From NCBI RefSeq assembly GCF_011049865.1, contig NZ_DRGY01000133.1, positions 1-53,016 on the forward strand: DNA of 53,016 nucleotides. The letters run 5' to 3'. This document shows, in pieces, positions 45,763-53,016 of the stretch; within the stretch, counting starts at the first letter, position 1; each line of letters begins with the position of its first letter. Both the position numbers and the translations under genes were made by a program. The stretch is from Marinobacter antarcticus (GTDB lineage Bacteria > Pseudomonadota > Gammaproteobacteria > Pseudomonadales > Oleiphilaceae). The notes beneath the pieces were generated by a model. It was not told the DNA's origin and did not search any database. It saw only the letters and a list, made by a program, of their open reading frames with translations.

Positions 45763-46021
45763 TTTTTTGATCTCCAGAAATCGTTTCAAGCACACCATGA
45801 AAAATTCACGCCAGCTTTTATAACACCCTGATCAAGATACCGTTTTTTTAAAATATACAACGTCAGCGGCAAAGACCGGCAAAAACATGCCTCTACCCGG
45901 GAATAGTGCGCCGCTGTCATTCCAACTCAGGAACCCAAATAAGGAGCCCAACTCAGGTTTGCCTGACCCGCTCAGGCAACGGATAATTCCCGAACGCCTC
46001 AAAAAAGGAATCACAACGTTC

Positions 46022-47143
46022 ATGCAAACCTATCTGGTTGGCGGTGCAGTCCGCGACGAGTTGCTGAGTCTGAAAGTCAAAGACCGGGATTGGGTAGTGG
46101 TCGGCGCAACGCCGGATGAGATGCTTGCCCAAGGCTTTACCCAGGTAGGCTCAGACTTCCCTGTGTTTCTGCATCCGAAAACCCACGAAGAATACGCGCT
46201 GGCCCGTACCGAGCGTAAACAGGGGCATGGCTATCATGGCTTCTCCGTTTACAGCGCCCCGGACGTTACTCTTGAAGACGATCTGCTGCGCAGGGATCTG
46301 ACCATCAACGCCATGGCGCGTTCCGAACACGGGGAGCTGACAGATCCGTTCAATGGCAGAAAAGATCTTGAAGCGCGAGAACTGAGGCACGTTTCTGAAG
46401 CCTTCAAAGAAGACCCCCTGCGTATTCTGAGAACCGCTCGCTTTGCCGCACGTTTTCAACCACTCGGATTTCGCGTCTGTGCAGAAACCATGGAGCTTAT
46501 GCGCACCATGGTTTCTGCAGGTGAAGTGGAACATCTTGTGCCCGAGCGAGTGTGGCAGGAAATCCAGCGTGCGCTGCACGAGCAAGCGCCGGGCGTCTTT
46601 TTTAGCGTGCTGCGTGATTGTGGCGCCCTTGCGGTACTGATTCCCGAATTGACGGCAGAAACCCACTTCCGCGCAGCCACTGATGCGCTTCAATGCGTTC
46701 ACTTCAGCGCAGGCTCAACGGTAGAACGTTTTGCGGCAATACTCTGTACGCTTGATGAGCCTGCTTGCAGCGCCAGGGCGAACGCCTTGAAAGCGCCCAA
46801 TGACTGCCAACAACTTGCCCGCCTAGCCGCGGCTTTTATGCCGGTGGTGAGGCAGTTCAACCATACAAAACCGGACGCAGGCACGCTGCTCGGCTTGCTG
46901 GAGAAGGCAGACGCGTGGCGCCGACCCGAGCGCTTCTCGCACCTGATTAACGTGCTGGGATGCGCTCTTGAACCTGCCGCGCAGCGGCCACTTGAAACCC
47001 TCAGAAAAGCCGCTGAGGCCGCATCAAACGTTGCCCCACAAGCGCTGATAAAACAGGGTTTTACCGGCAAAGAGCTGGGCGAAGCAATCCGGGCCCAGCG
47101 CCTGGTTCGTATAGCTGAAGCAGTCTCCCACGCATCTTTATAA
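46022..47143 (+). CDS. cca: CCA-adding tRNA nucleotidyltransferase
   Basis: 373 aa from the ATG at 46022 (MQTYLVGGAVRDELLSLKVK), the invariant N-terminus; the frame is open for 45 codons before that without family features. Active-site acidic pair in VKDRDWVVVG, then EYALARTERK, DDLLRRDLTINAM, and DPLRILRTARFAARF for nucleotide binding. It adds or repairs the 3' CCA of tRNAs. The C-terminal HD phosphohydrolase found in the E. coli form (412 aa) is not evident: no H-D pair is seen in the 220-340 stretch, so the phosphatase activity is probably missing. Confidence 0.94.
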   Translation: MQTYLVGGAVRDELLSLKVKDRDWVVVGATPDEMLAQGFTQVGSDFPVFLHPKTHEEYALARTERKQGHGYHGFSVYSAPDVTLEDDLLRRDLTINAMARSEHGELTDPFNGRKDLEARELRHVSEAFKEDPLRILRTARFAARFQPLGFRVCAETMELMRTMVSAGEVEHLVPERVWQEIQRALHEQAPGVFFSVLRDCGALAVLIPELTAETHFRAATDALQCVHFSAGSTVERFAAILCTLDEPACSARANALKAPNDCQQLARLAAAFMPVVRQFNHTKPDAGTLLGLLEKADAWRRPERFSHLINVLGCALEPAAQRPLETLRKAAEAASNVAPQALIKQGFTGKELGEAIRAQRLVRIAEAVSHASL

Positions 47144-47152
47144 GGACCATGC

Positions 47153-47899
47153 ATGTCTGCGAACACACCTGTTGCCCTGATTACTGGTTCGGCTCACCGT
47201 CTAGGCGCTCGCACGGCGCAATTGCTCCATGAGCGCGGGTGGAATCTGGTTATTCATTACCGAAGCCGTGAAGAACAGGCCCAAAGCCTTGCAATGGCGA
47301 TGAACCAAAAGCGTGAGAACTCCGCCATTGTGCTGCAGGCTGACCTGACCGCGCTGGCCAATACACAGCGTCTGGGCCATGAGGCAGCTGCGCATTGGGG
47401 CCGGTTGGATGCGCTGGTGAACAACGCATCGGTGTTCTACCCAACCCCCACTCCCGACGCAACGGAGGACGATTGGGCGACTATCATGAACACCAACCTC
47501 AAGGCCCCGTTTTTTCTGCTGCAAGCATGCCTGCCTGCGCTGCGGAAAAGCGCCGGCAGCGTTGTGAACCTGATCGATATCTACAGTGAAAAACCGTTGC
47601 CGGAACACCCGCTTTATTGCGCCAGTAAAGCCGGTCTCGCCGCCCTGACCCGCTCCTGGGCTAAAGATCTTGCACCGGAAGTTCGGGTAAACGGCGTCTC
47701 CCCCGGCGCCATTCTCTGGCCGGAAGGTGACGCAAACGTTGATTCGGATTACCAGAACAGAATTTTGGCAAAAACGCCCCTGAACCGCACCGGCACGCCA
47801 GACGACATTGCTCGAACCATTGTGTTTTTGTTGACTGATGCGCCGTTTATTACCGGGCAAATTCTGTCTGTCGACGGTGGGCGAAGCCTGAACATGTGA
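47153..47899 (+). CDS. Pteridine reductase (FolM/PTR1-like SDR)
   Basis: 248 aa. Short-chain dehydrogenase with the TGSAHRLG variant of the nucleotide motif (TGX3RXG), the mark of pteridine reductases, and HYRSREEQAQSL after it, which fits NADPH. Catalytic Asp/Tyr-Lys in LIDIYSEKPLPEHPLYCASK; C-terminal PLNRTGTPDDIARTI and GQILSVDGGRSL. It reduces dihydrobiopterin-like or dihydrofolate-type pterins. Starts 9 bp after cca, so likely in one transcript. Confidence 0.9.
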   Translation: MSANTPVALITGSAHRLGARTAQLLHERGWNLVIHYRSREEQAQSLAMAMNQKRENSAIVLQADLTALANTQRLGHEAAAHWGRLDALVNNASVFYPTPTPDATEDDWATIMNTNLKAPFFLLQACLPALRKSAGSVVNLIDIYSEKPLPEHPLYCASKAGLAALTRSWAKDLAPEVRVNGVSPGAILWPEGDANVDSDYQNRILAKTPLNRTGTPDDIARTIVFLLTDAPFITGQILSVDGGRSLNM

Positions 47900-48003
47900 C
47901 TGCAGAGCTGGTGCGGGGCTGATACAAGACAGACGCCCGCTTTTGCCCGTTCGGGCTTTCCGGCTACAATGCCGGCAGCAAAACACACTAACCGGAGAAA
48001 CCC

Positions 48004-49182
48004 ATGCGTGATGTCGTTATTGTTGCCGCCCGACGCACTGCCATCGGAGCATTTGGCGGAGGCCTTTCCAGCCTTCGTGCAGACCAGCTTGGCACCGCCG
48101 TTCTCAAGGCCCTGCTGGAAGAGACCGGCGTTGCTGGCGACCAGATCAATGAAGTGGTGCTGGGCCAAGTGCTGACCGCAGGCTGTGGCCAGAACACCGC
48201 GCGCCAGTCGGCCATTAATGCCGGCATACCCGCCTCCGTACCTGCGATGACTATCAACAAGGTGTGTGGCTCAGGCCTGAAAGCGGTGCACATGGCGGTG
48301 CAGGCAATTCGCTGCGGCGATGCAGACATGATCATTGCCGGCGGGCAGGAAAGCATGAGCCAGGCTCCCCACGTTTTGCCCAACAGCCGCAACGGCCAGC
48401 GCATGGGCAACTGGACAATGATCGACACCATGATTACCGACGGCCTGTGGGATGCGTTTAACGACTACCATATGGGCATCACTGCCGAGAATGTTGCACA
48501 GAAATACAACATCAGCCGCGAAGAACAGGATGAGTTTGCCGCAGCGTCCCAGCAAAAAGCCGTTGCAGCCCGCGAAGCCGGGTATTTCGATGGCGAAATC
48601 GTGCCGGTTTCCATTGCCCAGCGTAAGAACGACCCCGTAATCGTCAACAAAGACGAAGGGCCTCGAGACGGCGTAACCAGTGGAGGCCTTGGCAAACTGC
48701 GCCCGGCTTTCAAGAAAGACGGCACCGTAACCGCTGGCAACGCCTCGTCCCTAAACGATGGTGCGGCTGCGGTTATGGTGTGCAGCGCCGAAAAAGCCAA
48801 AGAGCTGGGCCTGGCGCCACTGGCAACGATCAAAGCCTACGCCAATGCGGGCGTTGACCCGGCCATCATGGGCACCGGACCGATTCCCGCCAGCCAGCGC
48901 TGTCTGGATCTGGCCGGCTGGAGCGTTACCGATCTGGACCTGATTGAAGCCAACGAGGCGTTTGCGGCCCAGGCGATTTCCGTTAACCGCGAACTGGGCT
49001 GGGACACCCGCAAAGTGAACGTGAATGGCGGCGCCATTGCCATGGGCCACCCCATTGGCGCTTCTGGCTGCCGTATACTGGTTTCTCTGCTGCACGAAAT
49101 GGTTCGTCGTGATGTTAACAAGGGCCTCGCAACCTTGTGCATTGGCGGCGGCATGGGTGTTGCCCTGGCTGTGGAGCGCTGA
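48004..49182 (+). CDS. Acetyl-CoA C-acetyltransferase (thiolase II)
   Basis: 392 aa. Condenses two acetyl-CoA to acetoacetyl-CoA or the reverse. Nucleophile C88 in [13 protein letters not shown]; second catalytic pair in [17 protein letters not shown] and TLCIGGGMG. Full length for the biosynthetic/PhaA-AtoB class. ACCGGAG precedes the ATG. Degradation products of the alicyclic acid pathway would end in acetyl-CoA, but there is no operon link. trmL starts seven bases downstream. Confidence 0.95.
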   Translation: MRDVVIVAARRTAIGAFGGGLSSLRADQLGTAVLKALLEETGVAGDQINEVVLGQVLTAGCGQNTARQSAINAGIPASVPAMTINKVCGSGLKAVHMAVQAIRCGDADMIIAGGQESMSQAPHVLPNSRNGQRMGNWTMIDTMITDGLWDAFNDYHMGITAENVAQKYNISREEQDEFAAASQQKAVAAREAGYFDGEIVPVSIAQRKNDPVIVNKDEGPRDGVTSGGLGKLRPAFKKDGTVTAGNASSLNDGAAAVMVCSAEKAKELGLAPLATIKAYANAGVDPAIMGTGPIPASQRCLDLAGWSVTDLDLIEANEAFAAQAISVNRELGWDTRKVNVNGGAIAMGHPIGASGCRILVSLLHEMVRRDVNKGLATLCIGGGMGVALAVER

Positions 49183-49188
49183 AGCGCG

Positions 49189-49674
49189 ATGCTGAATGTG
49201 GTGCTGTATGAGCCGGAGATACCGCCGAACACCGGTAATATCATCCGGCTGTGCGCCAACACCGGCTGCCGGCTGCATCTGATTAAGCCTCTGGGGTTTA
49301 CTCTGGAAGACAAACAGATGCGCCGTGCGGGGCTGGACTACAGTGAATACGCTACGGTAAAAGTGCATAAAAGCTATCAGGCATTTCTCGACAGCGAACA
49401 ACCCCGGCGGCTGTTCGGCCTCACCACCAAAGGCCATCGTTACTACCATCAGGTGGCCTATCAGGAAGGCGATTATCTGATGTTTGGCCCGGAAACCCGG
49501 GGCCTGCCGTCAGACGTGCGCGAAGGGCTGTCGGCAGAGCACTGCCTTAAAGTCCCCATGCGCGCCCAGAGCCGCAGCCTGAACCTGTCCAATACCGTCG
49601 CCCTGGTGGTTTACGAAGCCTGGCGGCAACTGGAATTTTTGGGAGCTAAGCCCGAAGGCGAAGATCTCTCATAA
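49189..49674 (+). CDS. trmL: tRNA (cytidine/uridine-34-2'-O)-methyltransferase
   Basis: 161 aa, SPOUT fold. The three TrmL motifs: [20 protein letters not shown], then [14 protein letters not shown], then [20 protein letters not shown] with the knot. Methylates the wobble base of leucine tRNAs. It follows the thiolase by 6 bp with no separate promoter seen, and ends before a strong hairpin shared with secB. Confidence 0.96.
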   Translation: MLNVVLYEPEIPPNTGNIIRLCANTGCRLHLIKPLGFTLEDKQMRRAGLDYSEYATVKVHKSYQAFLDSEQPRRLFGLTTKGHRYYHQVAYQEGDYLMFGPETRGLPSDVREGLSAEHCLKVPMRAQSRSLNLSNTVALVVYEAWRQLEFLGAKPEGEDLS

Positions 49675-49723
49675 ATTGCTGCCCATCATTCAACTGAAAA
49701 TCCAGATCTCGGACGGTATAAAC

Positions 49724-49752
49724 ACGATAGCCCGGCATTGCCGGGCTATCGT
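49724..49752. terminator. Hairpin between convergent trmL and secB
   Basis: A perfect 12-bp stem, ACGATAGCCCGG (49724-49735) with CCGGGCTATCGT (49741-49752), five-base loop. T runs are short on both sides (TTTGG and GTTTATA), but the position between two gene ends favours a bidirectional terminator. Confidence 0.78.
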
Positions 49753-49787
49753 TTGGTGTGGCCAGAGCTGAACTGTTGGCCGGCCTT

Positions 49788-50291
49788 CTAGTGAGTCTTC
49801 TGCTCTTCGTCAGAATTACCAGCCGTCTCTTCCTGCTTGCGCTGCAGCGCCTGCGCGTAGATCGCATCGAAGTTAACCGGCGCCAGCATCAACGCCGGGA
49901 AACTGCCTTTGCCAACGACGCCGTCGATGGCTTCACGGGCATACGGAAATAAAATAGTCGGGCAGTAAGCACCGAGCATCTGGCCCAGTTGCGGCCCTTC
50001 AATGCCGGCCACGAGAAACACGCCCGCCTGTTGGATTTCAACAATATACGCCACTTTCTCGTTTATTTTTGCCGTAACGGTCAGTGACAACACAACCTCA
50101 TACTGGTTCTCAGTCACGCTCGTGTGCGCCGTGTTCAGATCCAGGTTCACCTGCGGCTTCCATTGCTCCTGAAACACCATAGGCGAATTCGGGGATTCAA
50201 AAGAGAGATCCTTCACGTAGATACGCTGAAGGGCAAACTGGGCCTGGTTCTGGTTCTCATTGCCTGCAGCGGCTTGCTCATTCTCAGCCAT
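49788..50291 (-). CDS. secB: Protein-export chaperone SecB
   Basis: 167 aa. Tetrameric chaperone that keeps preproteins unfolded and hands them to SecA. Typical stretches are FALQRIYVKDLSFESPN, VLSLTVTAKINEKVAYIVEI and LGAYCPTILFPYAREAIDG. The tail is acidic and polar. The ATG has GGACTTAAC-type spacing with a weak ribosome site. In many relatives grxC sits directly upstream; here only 155 bp separate it from the rhodanese gene. Confidence 0.97.
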   Translation of the reverse strand: MAENEQAAAGNENQNQAQFALQRIYVKDLSFESPNSPMVFQEQWKPQVNLDLNTAHTSVTENQYEVVLSLTVTAKINEKVAYIVEIQQAGVFLVAGIEGPQLGQMLGAYCPTILFPYAREAIDGVVGKGSFPALMLAPVNFDAIYAQALQRKQEETAGNSDEEQKTH

Positions 50292-50446
50292 GTTAAGTCC
50301 TTTCGTTTTTGTAGAGAGTCGTAGAGTGGACTAAACGCCCATTGTTATGATTGCGTCTGCCGGAACAATTTCCTGCAGGGCATTAACTACAGATCTGAAA
50401 CAGTGCGTCAGATCAGCATTCAGATCAAGCCAGGTTGTCGCCGACG

Positions 50447-50863
50447 CTATTTTTTCACCAGCGGCAGGTTACTGGCTTTCCAGTCTGCCACACCGCCGTT
50501 CAGGCGCACCACGTTTGCATAACCTTCAGCGTTGAGCTGCTTGACCGCCATGGCGGAATGCTGGCCCATTTTGTCCGCTACAATAATTTGTTTGTCTTTG
50601 TGCTTCTTTAATTCAGCAGCGCGACCTTTCAGGTTGCTCAACGGAATATTGATTGACCCGGTGATGCGACCTTCAGTGAACTCCTTGCGATCCCGGATAT
50701 CAACAACAATGGCCTCATCCCGGTTGATCAGGTTAACCGCGCCCTGGGCAGAGATTTTGGCGCCCCCGCGTCGGGATTCCAGAATCAGAATGGCGACCAG
50801 AAAGGCCACAAACAGCGACGCGAGAATGTAGTGGTTAACGACAAATTCAAACATCCGATCCAT
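50447..50863 (-). CDS. Membrane-anchored rhodanese-like protein (YibN type), catalytic Cys lost
   Basis: 138 aa. One N-terminal membrane helix (ILASLFVAFLVAILILE) and a cytoplasmic rhodanese domain with VVDIRDRKEFTEGRITGSIN. In the active loop, where family members read VCKMGQHS, this one reads IIVADKMGQHSAMA: the catalytic Cys is Asp (codon GAC). Sulfur transfer through a persulfide is thus not possible in the normal way. The rest of the fold looks sound, so it may keep a binding role. Divergent from gpmI, the usual neighbour. Confidence 0.87.
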   Translation of the reverse strand: MDRMFEFVVNHYILASLFVAFLVAILILESRRGGAKISAQGAVNLINRDEAIVVDIRDRKEFTEGRITGSINIPLSNLKGRAAELKKHKDKQIIVADKMGQHSAMAVKQLNAEGYANVVRLNGGVADWKASNLPLVKK

Positions 50864-51022
50864 GAGGTTACCCTGATAATAAGTTTGGCCGGATTATACA
50901 CAGCCTGCCCGCCAGACAGAAGGTAACGCTATAGGTGACGACTGTGGCCCCAACGTGCAAAAATAGATAAACTCCACAATTAGTTTCGTAAACTTACTAA
51001 CATTTTACCTCCGGACTGACCA

Positions 51023-52570
51023 ATGACAGAACTGCGCAAGCCAACAGCATTGATTATACTTGACGGCTGGGGACACCGTGAGCCCTCCGACGACAACGCC
51101 ATCAGCAACGCTAAACTGCCGTTCTGGAACATGCTCTGGCAGACGCGACCGAAGGCGCTGATCAACACTTCCGGCATGTTTGTGGGCCTGCCGAAAGGCC
51201 AAATGGGCAACTCGGAAGTAGGGCACATGAACCTGGGCGCAGGGCGCGTGGTTTACCAAAGTCTCACGCGCATCGACAAAGATCTGGAAAACGGCGAATT
51301 TAGTAAAAACAACGCCCTTTGTGCCGCAATCGACAAAGCCGTAACCAATGGTGGCGCGGTTCATCTTATGGGCCTGTTGTCACCTGGTGGGGTTCACTGC
51401 CATGAAGATCACGTGCTTGCAGCCGCCGAGCTTGCCGCCTCAAGGGGTGCAAAAGAAGTGTACGTTCACGCCTTTCTCGATGGCCGTGATATGCCGCCCC
51501 GCAGCGCCCGAGCCTCTCTGGAAAAGGCCGCCGCAAAACTCAAAAGCCTGGGCGTGGGCCGCGTAGCCTCGATTGTGGGTCGTTATTTTGCAATGGACAG
51601 GGACAACCGTTGGAATCGTGTTGAGAGCGCCTACAACCTGATGACCCAGGGTGATTCCGAGTTCACCGCGCCCGATCCGGTAACCGGTCTTGAACAAGCC
51701 TACGAACGCGGCGAGAACGATGAGTTCGTGAAGCCGACCCGCATTCAAAACGCCGGCGAATCTGCCGCCACCATTAATGATGGCGACGCCGTGTTGTTCA
51801 TGAACTTCCGCTCCGACCGCGCGCGGGAAATGACTCGTTCTTTTGTAGACGAAAACTTCGAAGGATTCGATCGAAAAAAACAGCCGAAACTGGCCGACTT
51901 TGTCACGCTCACCGAGTATGCAGCCGACATAAAGGCGTCGTGCGCCTATCCGCCCCACAAGCTGGTTAACGGTTTGGGCGAATACGTGGCGGACCTTGGT
52001 AAAACTCAGTTGCGTATTGCGGAAACCGAGAAGTACGCACACGTAACTTTCTTTTTTAATGGCGGCGTGGAAACACCCTTTACCGGCGAAGACCGGATTC
52101 TGGTGCCCTCACCCAAAGTGGCAACGTACGATCTGCAGCCTGAGATGAGCGCTCCGGAAGTCACCGACAAACTGGTTGAAGCGGTGAAGAGTGGCAAGTA
52201 CGACCTGATAATCTGCAACTATGCCAACGGGGATATGGTAGGGCATACCGGCAAACTGGACGCCGCTATCAAGGCAGCAGAATGCATTGATCACTGTGTG
52301 CAGCGGGTTGTGGAAGCCCTTGACGAGGTGGGCGGTGAAGCACTGATAACCGCCGACCACGGAAACTGCGAACAGATGGCCGACCCTGACTCTGGCCAGG
52401 CCCACACAGCGCACACTATTGGGCCGGTACCATTGGTATACACAGGCAGCCGACGTGTCAGCCTGAACGACGGCGGCAGCCTGAGTGACGTAGCACCCTC
52501 GTTGCTGACATTGATGGGCCTTGAACAACCAAAAGAAATGACCGGGCACAGCCTGGTCAAAATTGATTGA
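51023..52570 (+). CDS. gpmI: 2,3-bisphosphoglycerate-independent phosphoglycerate mutase
   Basis: 515 aa. Interconverts 3- and 2-phosphoglycerate with two Mn ions. Nucleophile S64 in [15 protein letters not shown]; metal ligands in [24 protein letters not shown] and [11 protein letters not shown]; substrate site [12 protein letters not shown]. Full normal length. The last codons overlap a TTG of the next gene. No clear ribosome site other than CTCCGGACT-type sequence. Confidence 0.97.
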   Translation: MTELRKPTALIILDGWGHREPSDDNAISNAKLPFWNMLWQTRPKALINTSGMFVGLPKGQMGNSEVGHMNLGAGRVVYQSLTRIDKDLENGEFSKNNALCAAIDKAVTNGGAVHLMGLLSPGGVHCHEDHVLAAAELAASRGAKEVYVHAFLDGRDMPPRSARASLEKAAAKLKSLGVGRVASIVGRYFAMDRDNRWNRVESAYNLMTQGDSEFTAPDPVTGLEQAYERGENDEFVKPTRIQNAGESAATINDGDAVLFMNFRSDRAREMTRSFVDENFEGFDRKKQPKLADFVTLTEYAADIKASCAYPPHKLVNGLGEYVADLGKTQLRIAETEKYAHVTFFFNGGVETPFTGEDRILVPSPKVATYDLQPEMSAPEVTDKLVEAVKSGKYDLIICNYANGDMVGHTGKLDAAIKAAECIDHCVQRVVEALDEVGGEALITADHGNCEQMADPDSGQAHTAHTIGPVPLVYTGSRRVSLNDGGSLSDVAPSLLTLMGLEQPKEMTGHSLVKID

Positions 52571-52590
52571 CCAGGAGCCAGACCATACCG

Positions 52591-52992
52591 GTGCGATTCG
52601 CGGCAGCACTGGCGTTGGCACTCATGTTTATGCTGAGTGCCGCGCCGGCAGCGTTCGGACAAGAGGTCACACCCGCCCAGATTGAAGCCCTCAAGGACCG
52701 CATTGAGGGTATTGATGACTGGCTGGCAGACGCCGAAAAGGATCGCTCCGCTGTGGAGCGACAGCTTGTCGATGTTGAACGCACTATTAGCAGGCTGACC
52801 CGGGAACGGAGGTCTTTGCGTGAGCAGGTGAAAAAACAGCAGCAGCGTCTTGTTGAACTGCAAGGTGAAGAACAGACACTGACGCAAACCCTGGAACGTC
52901 AGCGGGAGAGCTTGAAAAAACAGATCCGCACCGCCTGGATGGAAGGCGATGCGCCAGCCTTGAAAGTGCTGCTTAATGAAATCGATCCGGAC
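52591..52992 (+). CDS. EnvC-like murein hydrolase activator, N-terminal part (contig end)
   Basis: Partial: about 134 codons before adapter sequence takes over at 52993. A signal peptide (FAAALALALMFMLSAAPAAF) is followed by a long coiled coil (KDRIEGIDDWLADAEKDR onward, Arg/Glu/Gln-rich heptads). EnvC activates AmiA/AmiB amidases at the division site; the M23-like C-terminal domain would lie beyond the contig. The start is uncertain: GTG at 52591 is 14 bases behind AGGAG, and a TTG at 52567 overlaps the gpmI stop. Position after gpmI is the common one for envC. Confidence 0.8.
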
Positions 52993-53016
52993 CTGTCTCT
53001 TATACACATCTGACGC
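52993..53016 (+). other. Nextera/Tn5 mosaic-end adapter left on the contig
   Basis: CTGTCTCTTATACACATCT (52993-53011) is the 19-bp Tn5 mosaic end as used in Nextera library kits, followed by GACGC of the adapter arm. In the reading frame of the last gene it encodes LSLIHI, and in the reverse frame the well-known artefact start MYKRQ. It is not genomic. Confidence 0.97.

Noticed and set aside
50306..50446. Short minus-strand frame between the rhodanese gene and secB ending in ADAIITMGV
   Set aside because: No start codon after the upstream TAA, no ribosome site and no family I recognise; also not glutaredoxin-like.
52291..53007. Minus-strand open frame beginning MYKRQ
   Set aside because: Starts inside the Tn5 adapter and lies antisense to gpmI and the EnvC-like gene; a known artefact signature.
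1..53016. CRISPR arrays, rRNA, tRNA, integrase or insertion-sequence transposase
   Set aside because: None seen by eye on either strand: no regularly spaced repeats, no tRNA-like cloverleaf with a TTCGA-type arm that I could fold, and no transposase motif in any frame. A covariance-model search could still find a small RNA.

Overview
The window reads as a chromosomal contig end from a marine gammaproteobacterium. Marinobacter or a close relative is my best guess, from the protein style and the combination of NarGHJI, SufBCDS-A-T-E, FabA/FabB, FlgP/FlgT and SecB/GpmI. This is recognition from memory; I could not search. The last 24 bases (52993-53016) are Nextera/Tn5 mosaic-end adapter, not genome.

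Layout. (1) 1-10821: respiratory nitrate reductase operon narGHJI plus a parvulin-type isomerase on the minus strand, divergent from the nitrate sensor pair narXL. (2) 10826-11456: a badly decayed hemN abutting the narL stop. (3) 11631-17956: a light/DNA-repair block with an Fe-S photolyase, a periplasmic binding-protein-like gene, a tandem double-HAD protein, a 47-residue DUF2256 protein and a second photolyase/cryptochrome. (4) 18004-20254: a heavy-metal block, CDF exporter, CadR-like MerR regulator and a second unusual CDF protein, with two matching MerR-type promoters. (5) 20300-22713: AEC transporter, Crp/Fnr-like regulator, Yip1-like membrane protein. (6) 22890-25164: narK with an FNR box and two consensus NarL heptamers, followed by a narK1 cut off after about 108 codons. 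(7) 25198-27544: a PAS-GGDEF protein and a bacterial voltage-gated cation channel.

(8) 27536-33537: a catabolic island bounded by a 234-bp direct repeat (8 mismatches by eye). It carries aliA-badH-badI-aliB-badR-like genes for cyclohexanecarboxylate degradation and a doubly truncated badK fragment. The repeat is the 3' part of a sirB2-like gene; the intact copy lies just outside the right edge. (9) 33818-37328: nnrS, fabA-fabB, and a lone AraC-type DNA-binding domain. (10) 37511-43891: an IscR-type operator and the sufB-C-D-S-A-T-E operon. (11) 43908-52992: flgP-flgT, cca, pteridine reductase, thiolase, trmL, secB, a rhodanese-like protein lacking its catalytic Cys, gpmI and the start of an EnvC-like gene.

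Together these give nitrate respiration (NarXL sensing, NarK uptake, NarGHI reduction, NnrS for nitric oxide stress) next to an acquired alicyclic acid pathway. A recurring theme is erosion: hemN, narK1 and badK are all broken, and grxC is absent from its common place beside secB. The usual narK1K2GHJI order is split by about 15 kb of light, metal and transport genes.
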